This document shows, piece after piece, positions 47,242 through 56,142 of a stretch of DNA of 64,000 bases (position 1 is its first letter; each line of letters opens with the position of its first letter). A model generated the notes under the pieces. That model searched no databases. It was not told the origin of the DNA and saw nothing but the letters and a program-made list of their open reading frames with translations. The position numbers and the translations under genes are program-made. The stretch comes from Salinirubellus salinus (lineage in GTDB: Archaea; Halobacteriota; Halobacteria; Halobacteriales; Haloarculaceae), in assembly GCF_025231485.1 (NCBI RefSeq), contig NZ_CP104004.1:62001-126000 (forward strand). The letters are read 5' to 3'.

Positions 47242-48339
47242 CTACCCGAGGTAGTCGTCGAGATTGCCGTCTGGATCGGGGAGATCACCGGCATCGTCGA
47301 GCGAGAGAAGTTCCCGGCGGATGTTCCGGATGGTCGTTGGAGTGGAGAAGCCTGCGTCGGCGAGTCGCTGCTGTGTAAGTTTGAGGTTGGTGAGCTCGCT
47401 TTCATCGTGAGCGTGATAGAGGCACGCGGCGGCGACCCCGGCGGGCTGTCGGCCGTTGGCGAGGACACCGACAGCGGGGGCGGTGACGAGTTGGTGGGCT
47501 CGTCGTTCGACCCGGGGGTGGGCGTCGACGGCGTTGGCGAGTCGAGGGAGGAAGTCCTGCGGGAGCGGCGGTGGCGTTGCGAGTTCGAACTCGCGATTCA
47601 GCAGTCGATAGGCGCTTTTGATATCGGATTCGCCGACGCGGGCAACGGCGGTGAGTTCCTCGAGGAACCGTGGCAGGCGCTCGAGGCGACAGGCGGCGAA
47701 GATGCTGGCGGTCGCGATGGCTTCGATGGAGCGCCCACGGAGGAGATTGTTCTCCCAGGCGTCGCGAAAGAGTCTCGCAGCGCGGTCGTGGATCGGTGTG
47801 GGGAGCTCGGCCGCACTCACGAGACGGGCGATTTCTCCAAGGCCGGTACGGAGCGACTGGTCGTGAGTGGTACTCGCTTTCGCTCGGTCGTCCCATTTAC
47901 GAAGGCGTTTGAACTGGCGCTGTGTCTTCGATGAGAGTTCGTTCCCGTAGCCGTCGCGGTAGGAGCCAATCTCGGTCGGGAGTCCCTTGTCGTGGCGTCG
48001 GATGGTCGTGGGAGCGCCGCCCCGAGCGGGTTGCCGTTCGCCATCGGCGGTTGTCTCCCACTGGAGTTCCCGATCAAGGATGTCTCGGGTGACCACGAGG
48101 CCGCACGCCTGACAGAAGGTTTCAGTCTCGTCGACGACGAGGTGTTCGTCGGTCGCACACTCGGGGCAAATTGGGTCACCGACCGGTTGGGTGCGTTCGG
48201 GCGCCAATTTCTGGGCAGACGACGGCTCGGAGTCGATAGCTGGGGCGAGTCCCCGCTGGTGGGTACCGAGGGGGCTGCCGGACGGATGGGGCCCGGGACG
48301 GGCGTTGCTGTTCGCGGCCTCGAGATAGCGTTGGGACAT
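47242..48339 (-). CDS. tfb: Transcription initiation factor TFB
   Basis: 365 residues. After about 55 variable residues comes a zinc ribbon (CPECATDEHLVVDETETFCQAC), a B-finger/linker segment (DRELQWETTADGERQ), then two cyclin folds: GLGEIARLVSAAELP, FRDAWENNLLRGRSIEAIATASIFAACR and FLPRLANAVDAHPRVERRAHQL, GRQPAGVAAACLYHAHDE. TFB bridges TBP-bound promoters and RNA polymerase and reads the BRE. Haloarchaea carry several TFBs, and plasmid-borne ones are divergent; this copy could serve the unusual promoters of its own replicon (inference). Confidence 0.92.
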   Translation of the reverse strand: MSQRYLEAANSNARPGPHPSGSPLGTHQRGLAPAIDSEPSSAQKLAPERTQPVGDPICPECATDEHLVVDETETFCQACGLVVTRDILDRELQWETTADGERQPARGGAPTTIRRHDKGLPTEIGSYRDGYGNELSSKTQRQFKRLRKWDDRAKASTTHDQSLRTGLGEIARLVSAAELPTPIHDRAARLFRDAWENNLLRGRSIEAIATASIFAACRLERLPRFLEELTAVARVGESDIKSAYRLLNREFELATPPPLPQDFLPRLANAVDAHPRVERRAHQLVTAPAVGVLANGRQPAGVAAACLYHAHDESELTNLKLTQQRLADAGFSTPTTIRNIRRELLSLDDAGDLPDPDGNLDDYLG

Positions 48340-48709
48340 GGAGAGTGGTGAGGAAGGGGACGGAAGAGACCAGGAAAGGGCAGTTCGACCCCTCTAGCGA
48401 AGCGGGGACAATAAACTGAGCGCGATCAATAGTCAGCGCAAACCCAATATCACGCCGTTTTGATGCCTCGATCAGTGATCGGTGTCAGCAGTCCTGCTGA
48501 AATGAGGGTGCGTGTGCCATGTCTTGATATATAGGGTTGCGAATTACATTATATTTATTACATTTCATCATCTTCATAGAGATGCTGGTCAGAGGTGCTC
48601 CCCTTCCCACCCCCCGTTGACGCCTCTATTGCCGCCGAAATAGAGACCAACAACGTGTTAAATACACCCTCTGTCTCTCGCAGACTGGTGCTGAGGGACG
48701 ATTGAGGGG
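48340..48709. other. Intergenic interval, backbone-cargo junction
   Basis: Holds leader N, then an AT-rich tract around 48520-48570 (TTGATATATAGG and ATTATATTTATTACATTT), unusual for this window. No gene is visible. It marks the border between TFB and the second cargo island, next to a tyrosine recombinase, so an attachment site may lie here. Confidence 0.45.
48389..48415 (-). promoter_or_regulatory. T-box/GC-hairpin leader N
   Basis: Minus strand: TTTATTGT, CCCC...GGGG stem around GCTTCGCTAGA, 49 bases to the TFB ATG at 48339. TTTATT here looks like a real TATA box, a hint that the T-box is the TATA element. Confidence 0.6.
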
Positions 48710-49414
48710 CTATCGGTGGTGTACTCGACGCAGGGCATCCGCTGTCGCTGTCCCCGAGATGCGGATATACTTCTGGGCAGTCGCCAGATCGCTCCATCCC
48801 ATGAGCGCTTGGAGTGGCACCGGCGCGACACCCTTGTACGCATGGTAACTGGCGGCGGTTGCCCGCAGGCAGTGTGGATAGACACGACCTGGTAGGTCGG
48901 CCTCGGTTGCGGCAGCCTGTATTCGCCTGTTGATTGTTGAGCGTGAGCGCGGAAACGCATCGTACCGATTGGCGAAGCGTTCGAGACACAGCTCCAGCCG
49001 CAGTGTGAGGTCGAACGGGATGAGCCGAGCCGAAGCCACCGTTTTCGGATGCCACCGTGACTCGATAGCCCCCTCGACAGACAGCCCACTGTTGTGGGTC
49101 GCTTCCTGTCGAGCTTGTCGTTGGCAGTACCCACATTGACACGGTTCGTGCTGTGGAATGCGAATCGTTCGACGGTTCCAGTTCACCCACGTAGTCTGAA
49201 AGTGCGCAATCTCGCCAGCGCGAAGCCCGAGTCGACCCGCGAGGAGACAGATGAATCGTGCTTCGAAATCGTGCGGTGCTGGAAGGACTGAGCAGGCCTC
49301 AAGCAGGAGTTCGAACTGGCGGTCAGTTAGGACATCCTCGTGGGTGTGCCGGGTCGTGAGCGCCCGCCGATGACGATCCGCCCATTCAGTTGTGGGTTGG
49401 TTGTGGTGGGACAC
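48710..49414 (-). CDS. Tyrosine recombinase, compact archaeal type
   Basis: 234 residues. Catalytic residues: arginine in GRLGLRAGEIAH, H-x-x-R in YPHCLRATAASYHA, then GWSDLATAQKYIR with the tyrosine nucleophile. The arm-binding N-terminal domain is short (about 30 residues), so the protein is close to a bare catalytic domain. An inserted CQCGYC element near residue 91 may bind zinc. It sits at the edge of the second cargo island and could have mobilised it. Confidence 0.8.
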   Translation of the reverse strand: MSHHNQPTTEWADRHRRALTTRHTHEDVLTDRQFELLLEACSVLPAPHDFEARFICLLAGRLGLRAGEIAHFQTTWVNWNRRTIRIPQHEPCQCGYCQRQARQEATHNSGLSVEGAIESRWHPKTVASARLIPFDLTLRLELCLERFANRYDAFPRSRSTINRRIQAAATEADLPGRVYPHCLRATAASYHAYKGVAPVPLQALMGWSDLATAQKYIRISGTATADALRRVHHR

Positions 49415-49458
49415 TCGTGGCTATCCTCATGCTGGCGGATTGGGAGTTCCGTCAAGTC

Positions 49459-49477
49459 GTGCTGAATAGAGCGCGCG
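49459..49477. repeat. TATTCAGCACG intergenic repeat, copy 6
   Basis: CGTGCTGAATAGAGCGCGC: the reverse orientation of the family seen in the first cargo island, between the recombinase and the amphi-Trp gene. Confidence 0.45.
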
Positions 49478-49575
49478 TATGTCTCACCGTACGTTCCCTC
49501 TACGCTGATAGATTTTGTGAGCAGGAATCCAAAAATAGACAACACTTTTTCATTGTCCCGACTACTTATACGTGT

Positions 49576-49851
49576 ATGCCTGAAGAAGTGCTATTCAAAT
49601 CGGAAAACGTACAGAATCGTAGCGAAATCGCCACGTACCTCCGACAGGTAGCCGACAGTCTGGATGCGGGCGGCGACATCACACTCCGCGCTGGCGATCA
49701 GTCCGTGACGATGGATCCGCCCCCGAGCCTCACCTTCGAGGTCAAGGCCGAACGAGAAGGCCCGACCGGCAAGCCCGGCGAACTGAGTATCGAGTTCGAA
49801 CTCGAATGGGATGAAGACGGCGGAGGGGGCGGCCAGCTCGAAATCGAATAA
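49576..49851 (+). CDS. Amphi-Trp domain protein
   Basis: 91 residues from the ATG at 49576. VLFKSENVQNRSEIATYLRQVADSL and GDITLRAGDQSVTMDPP, then EFELEWDED: the pattern of the small amphi-Trp domain found in halophiles, with the characteristic tryptophan in ELEW. It ends in a glycine run and LEIE. Role unknown; amphi-Trp proteins are often encoded beside stress or membrane proteins. Cargo gene. Confidence 0.72.
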   Translation: MPEEVLFKSENVQNRSEIATYLRQVADSLDAGGDITLRAGDQSVTMDPPPSLTFEVKAEREGPTGKPGELSIEFELEWDEDGGGGGQLEIE

Positions 49852-49869
49852 TCGCTACACACCCTCACC

Positions 49870-50148
49870 GTGCGCTACTCCACTATCACACTGGACGTTG
49901 ACAAAGAGACTGCCCGTGCACGTATCGCTGAGCGTGTGCGGAACGTGCGAACCAAGACCGAAAGAGGACGAGTCGAATACACGACGAACGCCGGTCTGGT
50001 ACTAGCCGTGCTAACAGACGTGAAACTCCCCTCCGGCGACCAAGGCTCGAAACTCCGCTACCGGACAGCGACTATCAGTGCCCACCACAGCCACGCGAAA
50101 ACGACGGCTCGAAAGATCCGCGACGCCGTGGAACCCTACCGAGTGTGA
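49870..50148 (+). CDS. Small hypothetical protein
   Basis: 92 residues from a GTG at 49870: RYSTITLDVDKETARARIAERV, GRVEYTTNAGLVLAVLTD, then a basic C-terminus (HHSHAKTTARKIRDAVEPYRV). An alpha-beta domain with a net basic tail. It follows the amphi-Trp gene by 18 bases and is probably co-transcribed. Not recognised. Confidence 0.55.
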   Translation: MRYSTITLDVDKETARARIAERVRNVRTKTERGRVEYTTNAGLVLAVLTDVKLPSGDQGSKLRYRTATISAHHSHAKTTARKIRDAVEPYRV

Positions 50149-50287
50149 GTGTCTTCGAACCGTCCCACATCCATACTGAGAGGCGCCGGCACTCACCCGT
50201 TACGAGGAACGGACGTCTCGGTGAGTGTCCGTGCCCACACCATCCGACGCCAACAATCAAGCCACTCCTCACAGAACGACCAATCAT

Positions 50288-51007
50288 ATGCCACTCACCG
50301 GTGATTCGACGGTTCTCGTTCCCGTCGATGTTTCCGTGTCGGGCCCTCCCGACCCGGGACTCCTCGACCTGTTGGAGCCCGTCAACGTCGTCGTCCTCGG
50401 TTATTACCCCGTTCCCAAACAAACCGCACCTGCCCACCTACGGGACGACCACGAGTCCGAAGCAGCGGCGCGCCTGGAGGAGGCCGTGAGCGAATTCGCC
50501 CGTGCTGATCACGAGGTCGAGGGCGTTCTCGTGTTCACCAAAGACAGAGAGGATTCGATCGACCGCGTCGCGATTCAACACGACTGCGATGCCGTGCTGC
50601 TCCCCGACGACATCGGTACCGTCGAGCGTATTCTCGTCCCCTTGCGCGGTGACGTGAATCTCGAACGAATCGTCTCACTCGTCGCTGATCTGGCCGGCGC
50701 GAGTGACGCCGTGGTCACACTGTTCCACTCGGTGGCTGAGGGGACTGATCCGAGTCAGGGGGAGTTCATGCTTCGGGGGGCCGCCGATCGTCTCGCCGAG
50801 GAAGGGGTTGATGCCGACCGTATCGACTGGAAGCTCTCCGAACGCGGTTCACCGAGGCGAGAGATCGTCGAACTGGCCGCGGAGTACGACCTCCTCGTCC
50901 TCGGTGAGACCGAGCCGTCACTCAGAGACCGGATCCTCGGTACGGTGCTAACACCGATACTCGACGAAGTAGAGACGACGACTATCGTCGTGAGAGACAT
51001 TGAGTGA
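50288..51007 (+). CDS. UspA-like universal stress protein, tandem domain
   Basis: 239 residues from the ATG at 50288. The first part (STVLVPVDVSVSGPPDPGLLDLL) resembles a diverged Usp fold; the second carries RILVPLRGDVNLERIVSLVADLAG, VVTLFHSV and EYDLLVLGETEPSLRDRILGTV with a final TTTIVVRD strand. The usual ATP-binding GxxG-x9-G-S/T is degenerate. It precedes an APC transporter that itself ends in Usp domains, so regulation of transport is likely (inference). Confidence 0.8.
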   Translation: MPLTGDSTVLVPVDVSVSGPPDPGLLDLLEPVNVVVLGYYPVPKQTAPAHLRDDHESEAAARLEEAVSEFARADHEVEGVLVFTKDREDSIDRVAIQHDCDAVLLPDDIGTVERILVPLRGDVNLERIVSLVADLAGASDAVVTLFHSVAEGTDPSQGEFMLRGAADRLAEEGVDADRIDWKLSERGSPRREIVELAAEYDLLVLGETEPSLRDRILGTVLTPILDEVETTTIVVRDIE

Positions 51008-51142
51008 CCAGCAACGAGTGACGTATACAGAACATTCCGAATCAACACATCCGACTCGGATGGCGAAGCGTCACCCGACGACTGAACAGACGGGACTGTG
51101 GTGTCCCACCCGTGGAGTCCCGACCTCCGCATCGGTGCGACC

Positions 51143-53332
51143 GTGAGTGAACATACCGGACAGCTAGAGCGGAACATCGGGTTCCTCGAAGCGATGACAC
51201 TGGGTGGCGGGACGATGATCGGGGCAGGCATCTTCATCCTCCCCGGCATCGCCGCCGAGGGCGCTGGCCCGGCCAGCTCGATCTCGTTCGTAATCGCGGG
51301 ATTCGTCGCCCTGCTGGCAGCACTCTCACTCTCCGAGCTGGCGACTGGGATGCCCGTCGCCGGGGGGAGCTACCACTACGTGAATCGTGCGCTCGGCGGG
51401 TTCTTCGGGAGCATCGTCGGCTGGGGGATGTGGACGGGGTTGATGTTCGCCAGCGCGTTCTACATGATCGGGTTCGGGCAGTACCTCGTCCAGCCGATCC
51501 CGTTCCTCGATGGCCGGGCGCTCGTCGTCCTCCTCGGACTCGTCGGACTGGCACTCATCGTGGGCGTCAACTACTACGGTACCGAGGAGTCGAGCAAGCT
51601 CCAGAACGTCATGATCGGTACCGAGACCGCGATTGTGCTGGTCTACGTCGCCCTCGGCCTGTTCTTCATCGACCCGGCGAACCTCGAACCGTTCGCGCCG
51701 ACGGGGCCCAGTGGGATCATCGCGACGACCGGTATCGTGTTCGTCTCGTTTCTCGGCTTCGAGATCATCGCCACCGTCGCGGGCGAGGTCAAAGACCCCA
51801 GCCGGAACATCCCGCTGACGATGGTTCTCTCAGTCGTGCTGGTCACGATTCTCTACGCGCTGGTAATGCTCGTCACGACCGGGGTGGTTCGGTATCAGGA
51901 GATCGGCGACTCCCTCGTCCCAGTCTCCGACGTTGCGGTCGTCTTCATGGGCTCGATCGGTGTGGTGGCGATCGTCGCCGCCGCTGCAATCGCGGCGATT
52001 TCGAGTTCGAACTCCTCGGTGCTCGCGGCGGCCCGGGTCAATTTCGCGATGGGTCGAGACGAACTGATGAGCGACTGGCTGAACGTCACGCACGACCGAT
52101 TCGGGACACCCCACCGGGCGATCATCGCAACTGGTGCGGTCACGGCCCTGTTGATCGCAGTGGGACTCGAAGTCGAGACGATCGTCTCTCTACTGGCCGA
52201 GGTCGCGAGTTTCAGCTTCCTCGTCTCGTACTCGCTCGTCCACGTCGCACTCGTCGTGTTCCGCCGAGCCGATCCCGAGGACTACGATCCGTCGTTCAGG
52301 ATTCCAGACGCGCTCTATCCCGCCGTCCCGGTTCTCGGCGTCCTCCTCACAGTCGTCGTCATCTCGCAGATGGCGACGATCATCATCGGGCTCGGGTTGG
52401 GTATCGTCGGCCTCGGCGTGGGCTGGTACTTCCTCTACGTCAGAGACCACGCTATCGACCGGGGACTCATCGGTGAAGCCATCACGCAAGGGTCGGTCGG
52501 ATACCGGGTCGTCGTGCCGGTCTCGAATCCCGAGACTCAGGAGCGGTTGATTCGCCTCGCGGCGGCGACTGCCCACGCACACACGGAGGAAGGAACGCCG
52601 GAACTCGTCGCTGTCAACGTCCTGCAAGTCGCAGACCCATCACCGCAGCAGAACATCGCGGCTGAGCGGCTCGAACACCAACGCGATCTGCTCGAATCGG
52701 CGCGGGAGATCGCCTCTGAGATGGACGTGAAACTGCGGACGGTCGCGATGAGCGGTGATCGGGTCGACGAGACGCTGCTAGAAGCCATCTCTCACGAAGC
52801 GCCCGACCAAGTCGTCCTCGGCTGGCGAGGGACGCTCTCGAACGGTGGGTACGTGTTCGGCCCGAACCTCGACGCCGTCGTCGAAGACGCCCCGTGCGAG
52901 GTTACGCTGGTGACGTTCCACGGGAACCCGATCGGGGGGACAGTCGCCCTCGCGGGCCCGGGCCCACACGCACCGTTCGCTGCGCGACGGGCTGCCGAGT
53001 TCGCGACCGTCGATGGAACGACGCCGACGCTGCTGAACGTGCAGCAGATGCGAGACGGGGACGAGGATGCGGCGGTGGAGCGCGGCGAGGCAGTGATCGA
53101 CGAGGTCGCCGGTCGGGCAGGCCTCGAATCCGGGGCGTATCAGCGCGAGGTGGTCGTCGCTGCTGATACCGAGGTGGCGATTCTCGATGCGGTCAGCCAG
53201 TACGATACGGTCTGTGTGGGGCTGTCCGAACGGAGCGCGGCCTCGCGAGTGATGTTCGGGACGATCGCGAGCCGTATCAGTCAGGAAGCGACGGGCAACG
53301 TTGGTATCGTTCGGGGGGCACCAGAGTCCTGA
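51143..53332 (+). CDS. APC-superfamily transporter with C-terminal Usp domains
   Basis: 729 residues from a GTG at 51143; a GTG at 51098 is possible. GFLEAMTLGGGTMIGAGIF is the substrate-binding first helix of amino acid-polyamine-organocation transporters, and about 12 membrane segments extend to residue 430. The C-terminal 290 residues are two Usp-type domains (YRVVVPVSNPETQERLIRLA; DQVVLGWRG; VALAGPGPHAPFAARRAAEF). This fused design is common in haloarchaeal cationic amino acid or K+ related transporters. Substrate not determinable. Its GC-rich, regular codon use differs from the 8.6-13.2 kb gene. Confidence 0.85.
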   Translation: MSEHTGQLERNIGFLEAMTLGGGTMIGAGIFILPGIAAEGAGPASSISFVIAGFVALLAALSLSELATGMPVAGGSYHYVNRALGGFFGSIVGWGMWTGLMFASAFYMIGFGQYLVQPIPFLDGRALVVLLGLVGLALIVGVNYYGTEESSKLQNVMIGTETAIVLVYVALGLFFIDPANLEPFAPTGPSGIIATTGIVFVSFLGFEIIATVAGEVKDPSRNIPLTMVLSVVLVTILYALVMLVTTGVVRYQEIGDSLVPVSDVAVVFMGSIGVVAIVAAAAIAAISSSNSSVLAAARVNFAMGRDELMSDWLNVTHDRFGTPHRAIIATGAVTALLIAVGLEVETIVSLLAEVASFSFLVSYSLVHVALVVFRRADPEDYDPSFRIPDALYPAVPVLGVLLTVVVISQMATIIIGLGLGIVGLGVGWYFLYVRDHAIDRGLIGEAITQGSVGYRVVVPVSNPETQERLIRLAAATAHAHTEEGTPELVAVNVLQVADPSPQQNIAAERLEHQRDLLESAREIASEMDVKLRTVAMSGDRVDETLLEAISHEAPDQVVLGWRGTLSNGGYVFGPNLDAVVEDAPCEVTLVTFHGNPIGGTVALAGPGPHAPFAARRAAEFATVDGTTPTLLNVQQMRDGDEDAAVERGEAVIDEVAGRAGLESGAYQREVVVAADTEVAILDAVSQYDTVCVGLSERSAASRVMFGTIASRISQEATGNVGIVRGAPES

Positions 53333-53456
53333 CTACACCCTCTACATCTCGCACGCTGGTTCCGCCAGACTTCGAGTAGGTTCCGGCGACCGTGCCAAAT
53401 AGAGGGTCCAAGTCGGTCAGACTTCTGCACGGACGGACAGACGCTCAGACTCAATC

Positions 53457-53464
53457 CTTTTTAC
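53457..53464 (+). promoter_or_regulatory. T-rich promoter box for K+ channel gene
   Basis: TTTTTACC about 31-38 bases before the ATG at 53495; short leader expected. Confidence 0.35.
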
Positions 53465-53494
53465 CAGGCAACTGAAAACGGGTAGCGAATCCCG

Positions 53495-55177
53495 ATGCGT
53501 CCACTTTCCGAGCGGGTATCGAACCTCTCCCGCCGTGACCGACTTATCGCCATCTACCTCCTCGGACTCGCGGTACTCGTGGCGTTCTACATGATCACCT
53601 ATAACATCATAATGGCGCGCCTGGAAGGGGTGAACCAGTCGATATTCGCCTCTTTCGAATTCGTCGTCCAGACGATGACGACGACGGGGTATGGCCAGGA
53701 CTCCGGGTTCTGGAGTCATCCAGCGACCTACCTCTTCGTCGCTCTCACGCAGATCTCTGGCATCGCTATCGGCTTTTTCACCCTACGGCTCATCATCATA
53801 CCTCTATTCACTGGTGCCGAGGTGAACCTCGACAACCGGCTCACCCCGAAGCAGGATCACGTCATCATCTGCGAGTACCGTCGTGACTCCGCTGTCCTCC
53901 TCGACGAACTCCAGGAACTCGGTATCGATTACGTGCTCATCTCGTCCGACGAGGAAAACGCGCAGGAACTCTCTAACGAGGGGTACTCCGCCATCCATGG
54001 CTCTCCACAGGACGCCTCGGCGTTCGACCGGGCCAGCATCGACAGCGCTCGGATGGTCATTACGGATGCTGGGGACGCGAACGTCAACACCATCCTGACA
54101 GTCCGGTCGATTCGTTCGGATATCGAGATTCTCACGCTCACCGATGACAGTGAGATGCGCGATATCCTGCTCGATACAGGTGCGGACACTGTCCTCTCGC
54201 CACACGGAGCGCTCGGCCAGCGGCTCGCAGAGAAGGCGATCTCATCGATCAGCCTCGATCTGACAGACACGATCAACCTCGGCGGTGACTTGGAGGTGAT
54301 GGAGATTCCGGTCCACCACGGGAGCCACCTGATCGGCTCTCGGATCCGTGAGTCGAATATCAGGGAGGAGACAGGTGCGAATATTATCGGGGCATGGATC
54401 GATGGGGAGCTCCAGTTGCCCCCCAACCCTGACGCTATCATCCGCCAGAATACTGTACTCCTCGTCACCGGGGGGAGCGAGGCGCTGGAGTCGTTCAGCG
54501 ACTTCACGCGTCCGGCACGCACGCTCCACAGGCACGAGGACATCGTTATTGCCGGCTATGGTGAGGTCGGACAGGCGGCTGAGGACGTCCTCACCGATGC
54601 CGATATCGAGACGACGACCATCGACGTTGAGGACCGCAAGGGCGTCGATATCGTTGCGGAAGCAGGGGCAAAAGAGACCCTCGTGGCGGCAGGTATCGAG
54701 AACGCCGGGGCGATCATCGTCGGCCTCCCCGACGACTCTGCATCGCTGCTAACGACGGTGTTGGCACGGTCCCTGAACGAGGATATCGAGATTCTGGCAC
54801 GGGTCAGCGAAACCGATGCCACGCGGAAGGCACTGAGCGCGGGGGCCGACTACGTCCTTTCAGTCCCCCGAGTGAGCGCGCGGATGGTCGCTAAGGAACT
54901 CCGGGGGGAGGAGATCCTCGCGCCGGCGAGCCAGATTCGGCTGATTCAGGTGCCCGCAGGCCCGTTTGCTGGCTCGACGCTTGCCAAGTCAGAGATTTAT
55001 GAACGAACTGGCTGTCGCGTAATCGCCGTTGAAGATGATGCGGGACTCACCAGTACGGTCGATCCCCAGCGGCAGTTCACTGGCGACGAGCGACTTACCA
55101 TCGTTGGCACGGATGAAGCGGTCCAGCGGTTCCTCAAGCAGTTCGATGTCTCACCGATGCAGGAGACCGAGACGTAG
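53495..55177 (+). CDS. Potassium channel with two RCK/TrkA modules
   Basis: 560 residues. Two membrane helices (LIAIYLLGLAVLVAFYMITY and PATYLFVALTQISGIAIGFF) flank the selectivity filter TTTGYGQD near residue 68. Then come two RCK repeats: the first starts DHVIICEYRRDSAVLLDEL, with a diverged nucleotide loop (CEYRRDS), the second EDIVIAGYGEVGQAAEDVL, with an intact GYGEVG. TrkA-C like domains lie after each (GDLEVMEIPVHHGSHLIGSRI; SQIRLIQVPAGPFAGSTL). It gates K+ flow in response to nucleotides, ions or redox state. Placed after the Usp-APC pair, it makes the island an ion/osmotic stress cassette. Confidence 0.9.
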   Translation: MRPLSERVSNLSRRDRLIAIYLLGLAVLVAFYMITYNIIMARLEGVNQSIFASFEFVVQTMTTTGYGQDSGFWSHPATYLFVALTQISGIAIGFFTLRLIIIPLFTGAEVNLDNRLTPKQDHVIICEYRRDSAVLLDELQELGIDYVLISSDEENAQELSNEGYSAIHGSPQDASAFDRASIDSARMVITDAGDANVNTILTVRSIRSDIEILTLTDDSEMRDILLDTGADTVLSPHGALGQRLAEKAISSISLDLTDTINLGGDLEVMEIPVHHGSHLIGSRIRESNIREETGANIIGAWIDGELQLPPNPDAIIRQNTVLLVTGGSEALESFSDFTRPARTLHRHEDIVIAGYGEVGQAAEDVLTDADIETTTIDVEDRKGVDIVAEAGAKETLVAAGIENAGAIIVGLPDDSASLLTTVLARSLNEDIEILARVSETDATRKALSAGADYVLSVPRVSARMVAKELRGEEILAPASQIRLIQVPAGPFAGSTLAKSEIYERTGCRVIAVEDDAGLTSTVDPQRQFTGDERLTIVGTDEAVQRFLKQFDVSPMQETET

Positions 55178-55253
55178 TACCGTCTGCCGAATGCGTCCTC
55201 TATATCGGTCACGCCGGTTCTGTCTGTTCCTGGGCAGATTAGCATAACCGACA

Positions 55254-56084
55254 TCACCGACTCGTCCAAGGGAATTCGTGGAGGTTGGTGAAGAGGCGGA
55301 GGGCGTCATCAAGGACATCATCCCCGGAGTCCTGTGCAGCGGCGTGGACTTTCGCCGCGTCCAGGAGTGTCTCGAACGCCGGGCGGCGTTCATCATTGAT
55401 GACGAAGTCGTCGTAGTCGAGGAAGACGCGCTTGCAGAACTGGAGGTCCTCGTAGCGCCAGTCCGACCAGAGGTCGGCGAGTTCGACCTCGTATTCCTGG
55501 CCGTTGTATTCGTCGCGGAGACGAACGAGTCCCCGGTCGGTATCGCAGGAGACGATACGCCGGACGTGGCCCGTCCCGTCGGTGATGAATACTTTGGAGT
55601 ACGGAGCTACCTCGGCGATTCCGAGGTCCTCCGCCATCGTCTGGAAATCGAGTTCGCCATCTTCGGTGTGTGGGTAGCTGGCGCGACAATCCAATCGGTA
55701 ATCGCTCGTTCCTTCCACGTCGACATCGATAGTTGCCTGGATGCCGTCGGAAGGCGTCGGTTCGTCGTAGGCGTAGTACTCGAGGTCGGATTCGAGGAGA
55801 ACGTGGTGGGTATCCGAGTCGTGGACGCGGAGCTGTCGTTCGTAGCCGTCGTCGACGTTGGGGCCGCCGAGGGCGAGGACGAACCACCCGGAGTCGGGGG
55901 AGCCACGCGTGGCTTCGAGGACGCGATAGACGCAGCCGGTCTCTTCGTCGAGGAAGAAGACTGTCGGAGGGGTTTCGGAGTCGGTTTCGCGGGCTTTCGA
56001 AAGGGCGTGGAGAACGCATTCCTCGTCGAATCGCTCACAAAGGTCGGAGAACGTGTCTGGCGTATCGGTTGGATTTGAGTTCAT
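55254..56084 (-). CDS. Hypothetical protein, operon O
   Basis: 276 residues starting MNSNPTDTPDTFSDLCERFDEECVLHAL. A beta-rich middle with short repeats (TVFFLDEETGCVYRVLEA; KVFITDGTGHVRRIVSCD; LVRLRDEYNGQEYEVELADLW) suggests two or three copies of an SH3- or PRC-like barrel. The helical end is ETLLDAAKVHAAAQ. It starts 58 bases after the upstream gene, the last member of operon O. Not recognised. Confidence 0.65.
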   Translation of the reverse strand: MNSNPTDTPDTFSDLCERFDEECVLHALSKARETDSETPPTVFFLDEETGCVYRVLEATRGSPDSGWFVLALGGPNVDDGYERQLRVHDSDTHHVLLESDLEYYAYDEPTPSDGIQATIDVDVEGTSDYRLDCRASYPHTEDGELDFQTMAEDLGIAEVAPYSKVFITDGTGHVRRIVSCDTDRGLVRLRDEYNGQEYEVELADLWSDWRYEDLQFCKRVFLDYDDFVINDERRPAFETLLDAAKVHAAAQDSGDDVLDDALRLFTNLHEFPWTSR

Positions 56085-56142
56085 GAGTGGCTGGATGACT
56101 GGCTGGCTGGTCGTGGAGATGCACAGTTACCGGCTTGGGGTG

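Noticed and set aside
48558-49190. 210-residue minus-strand ORF across the recombinase
   Set aside because: It is in a different frame from the recombinase, whose catalytic motifs are clear.
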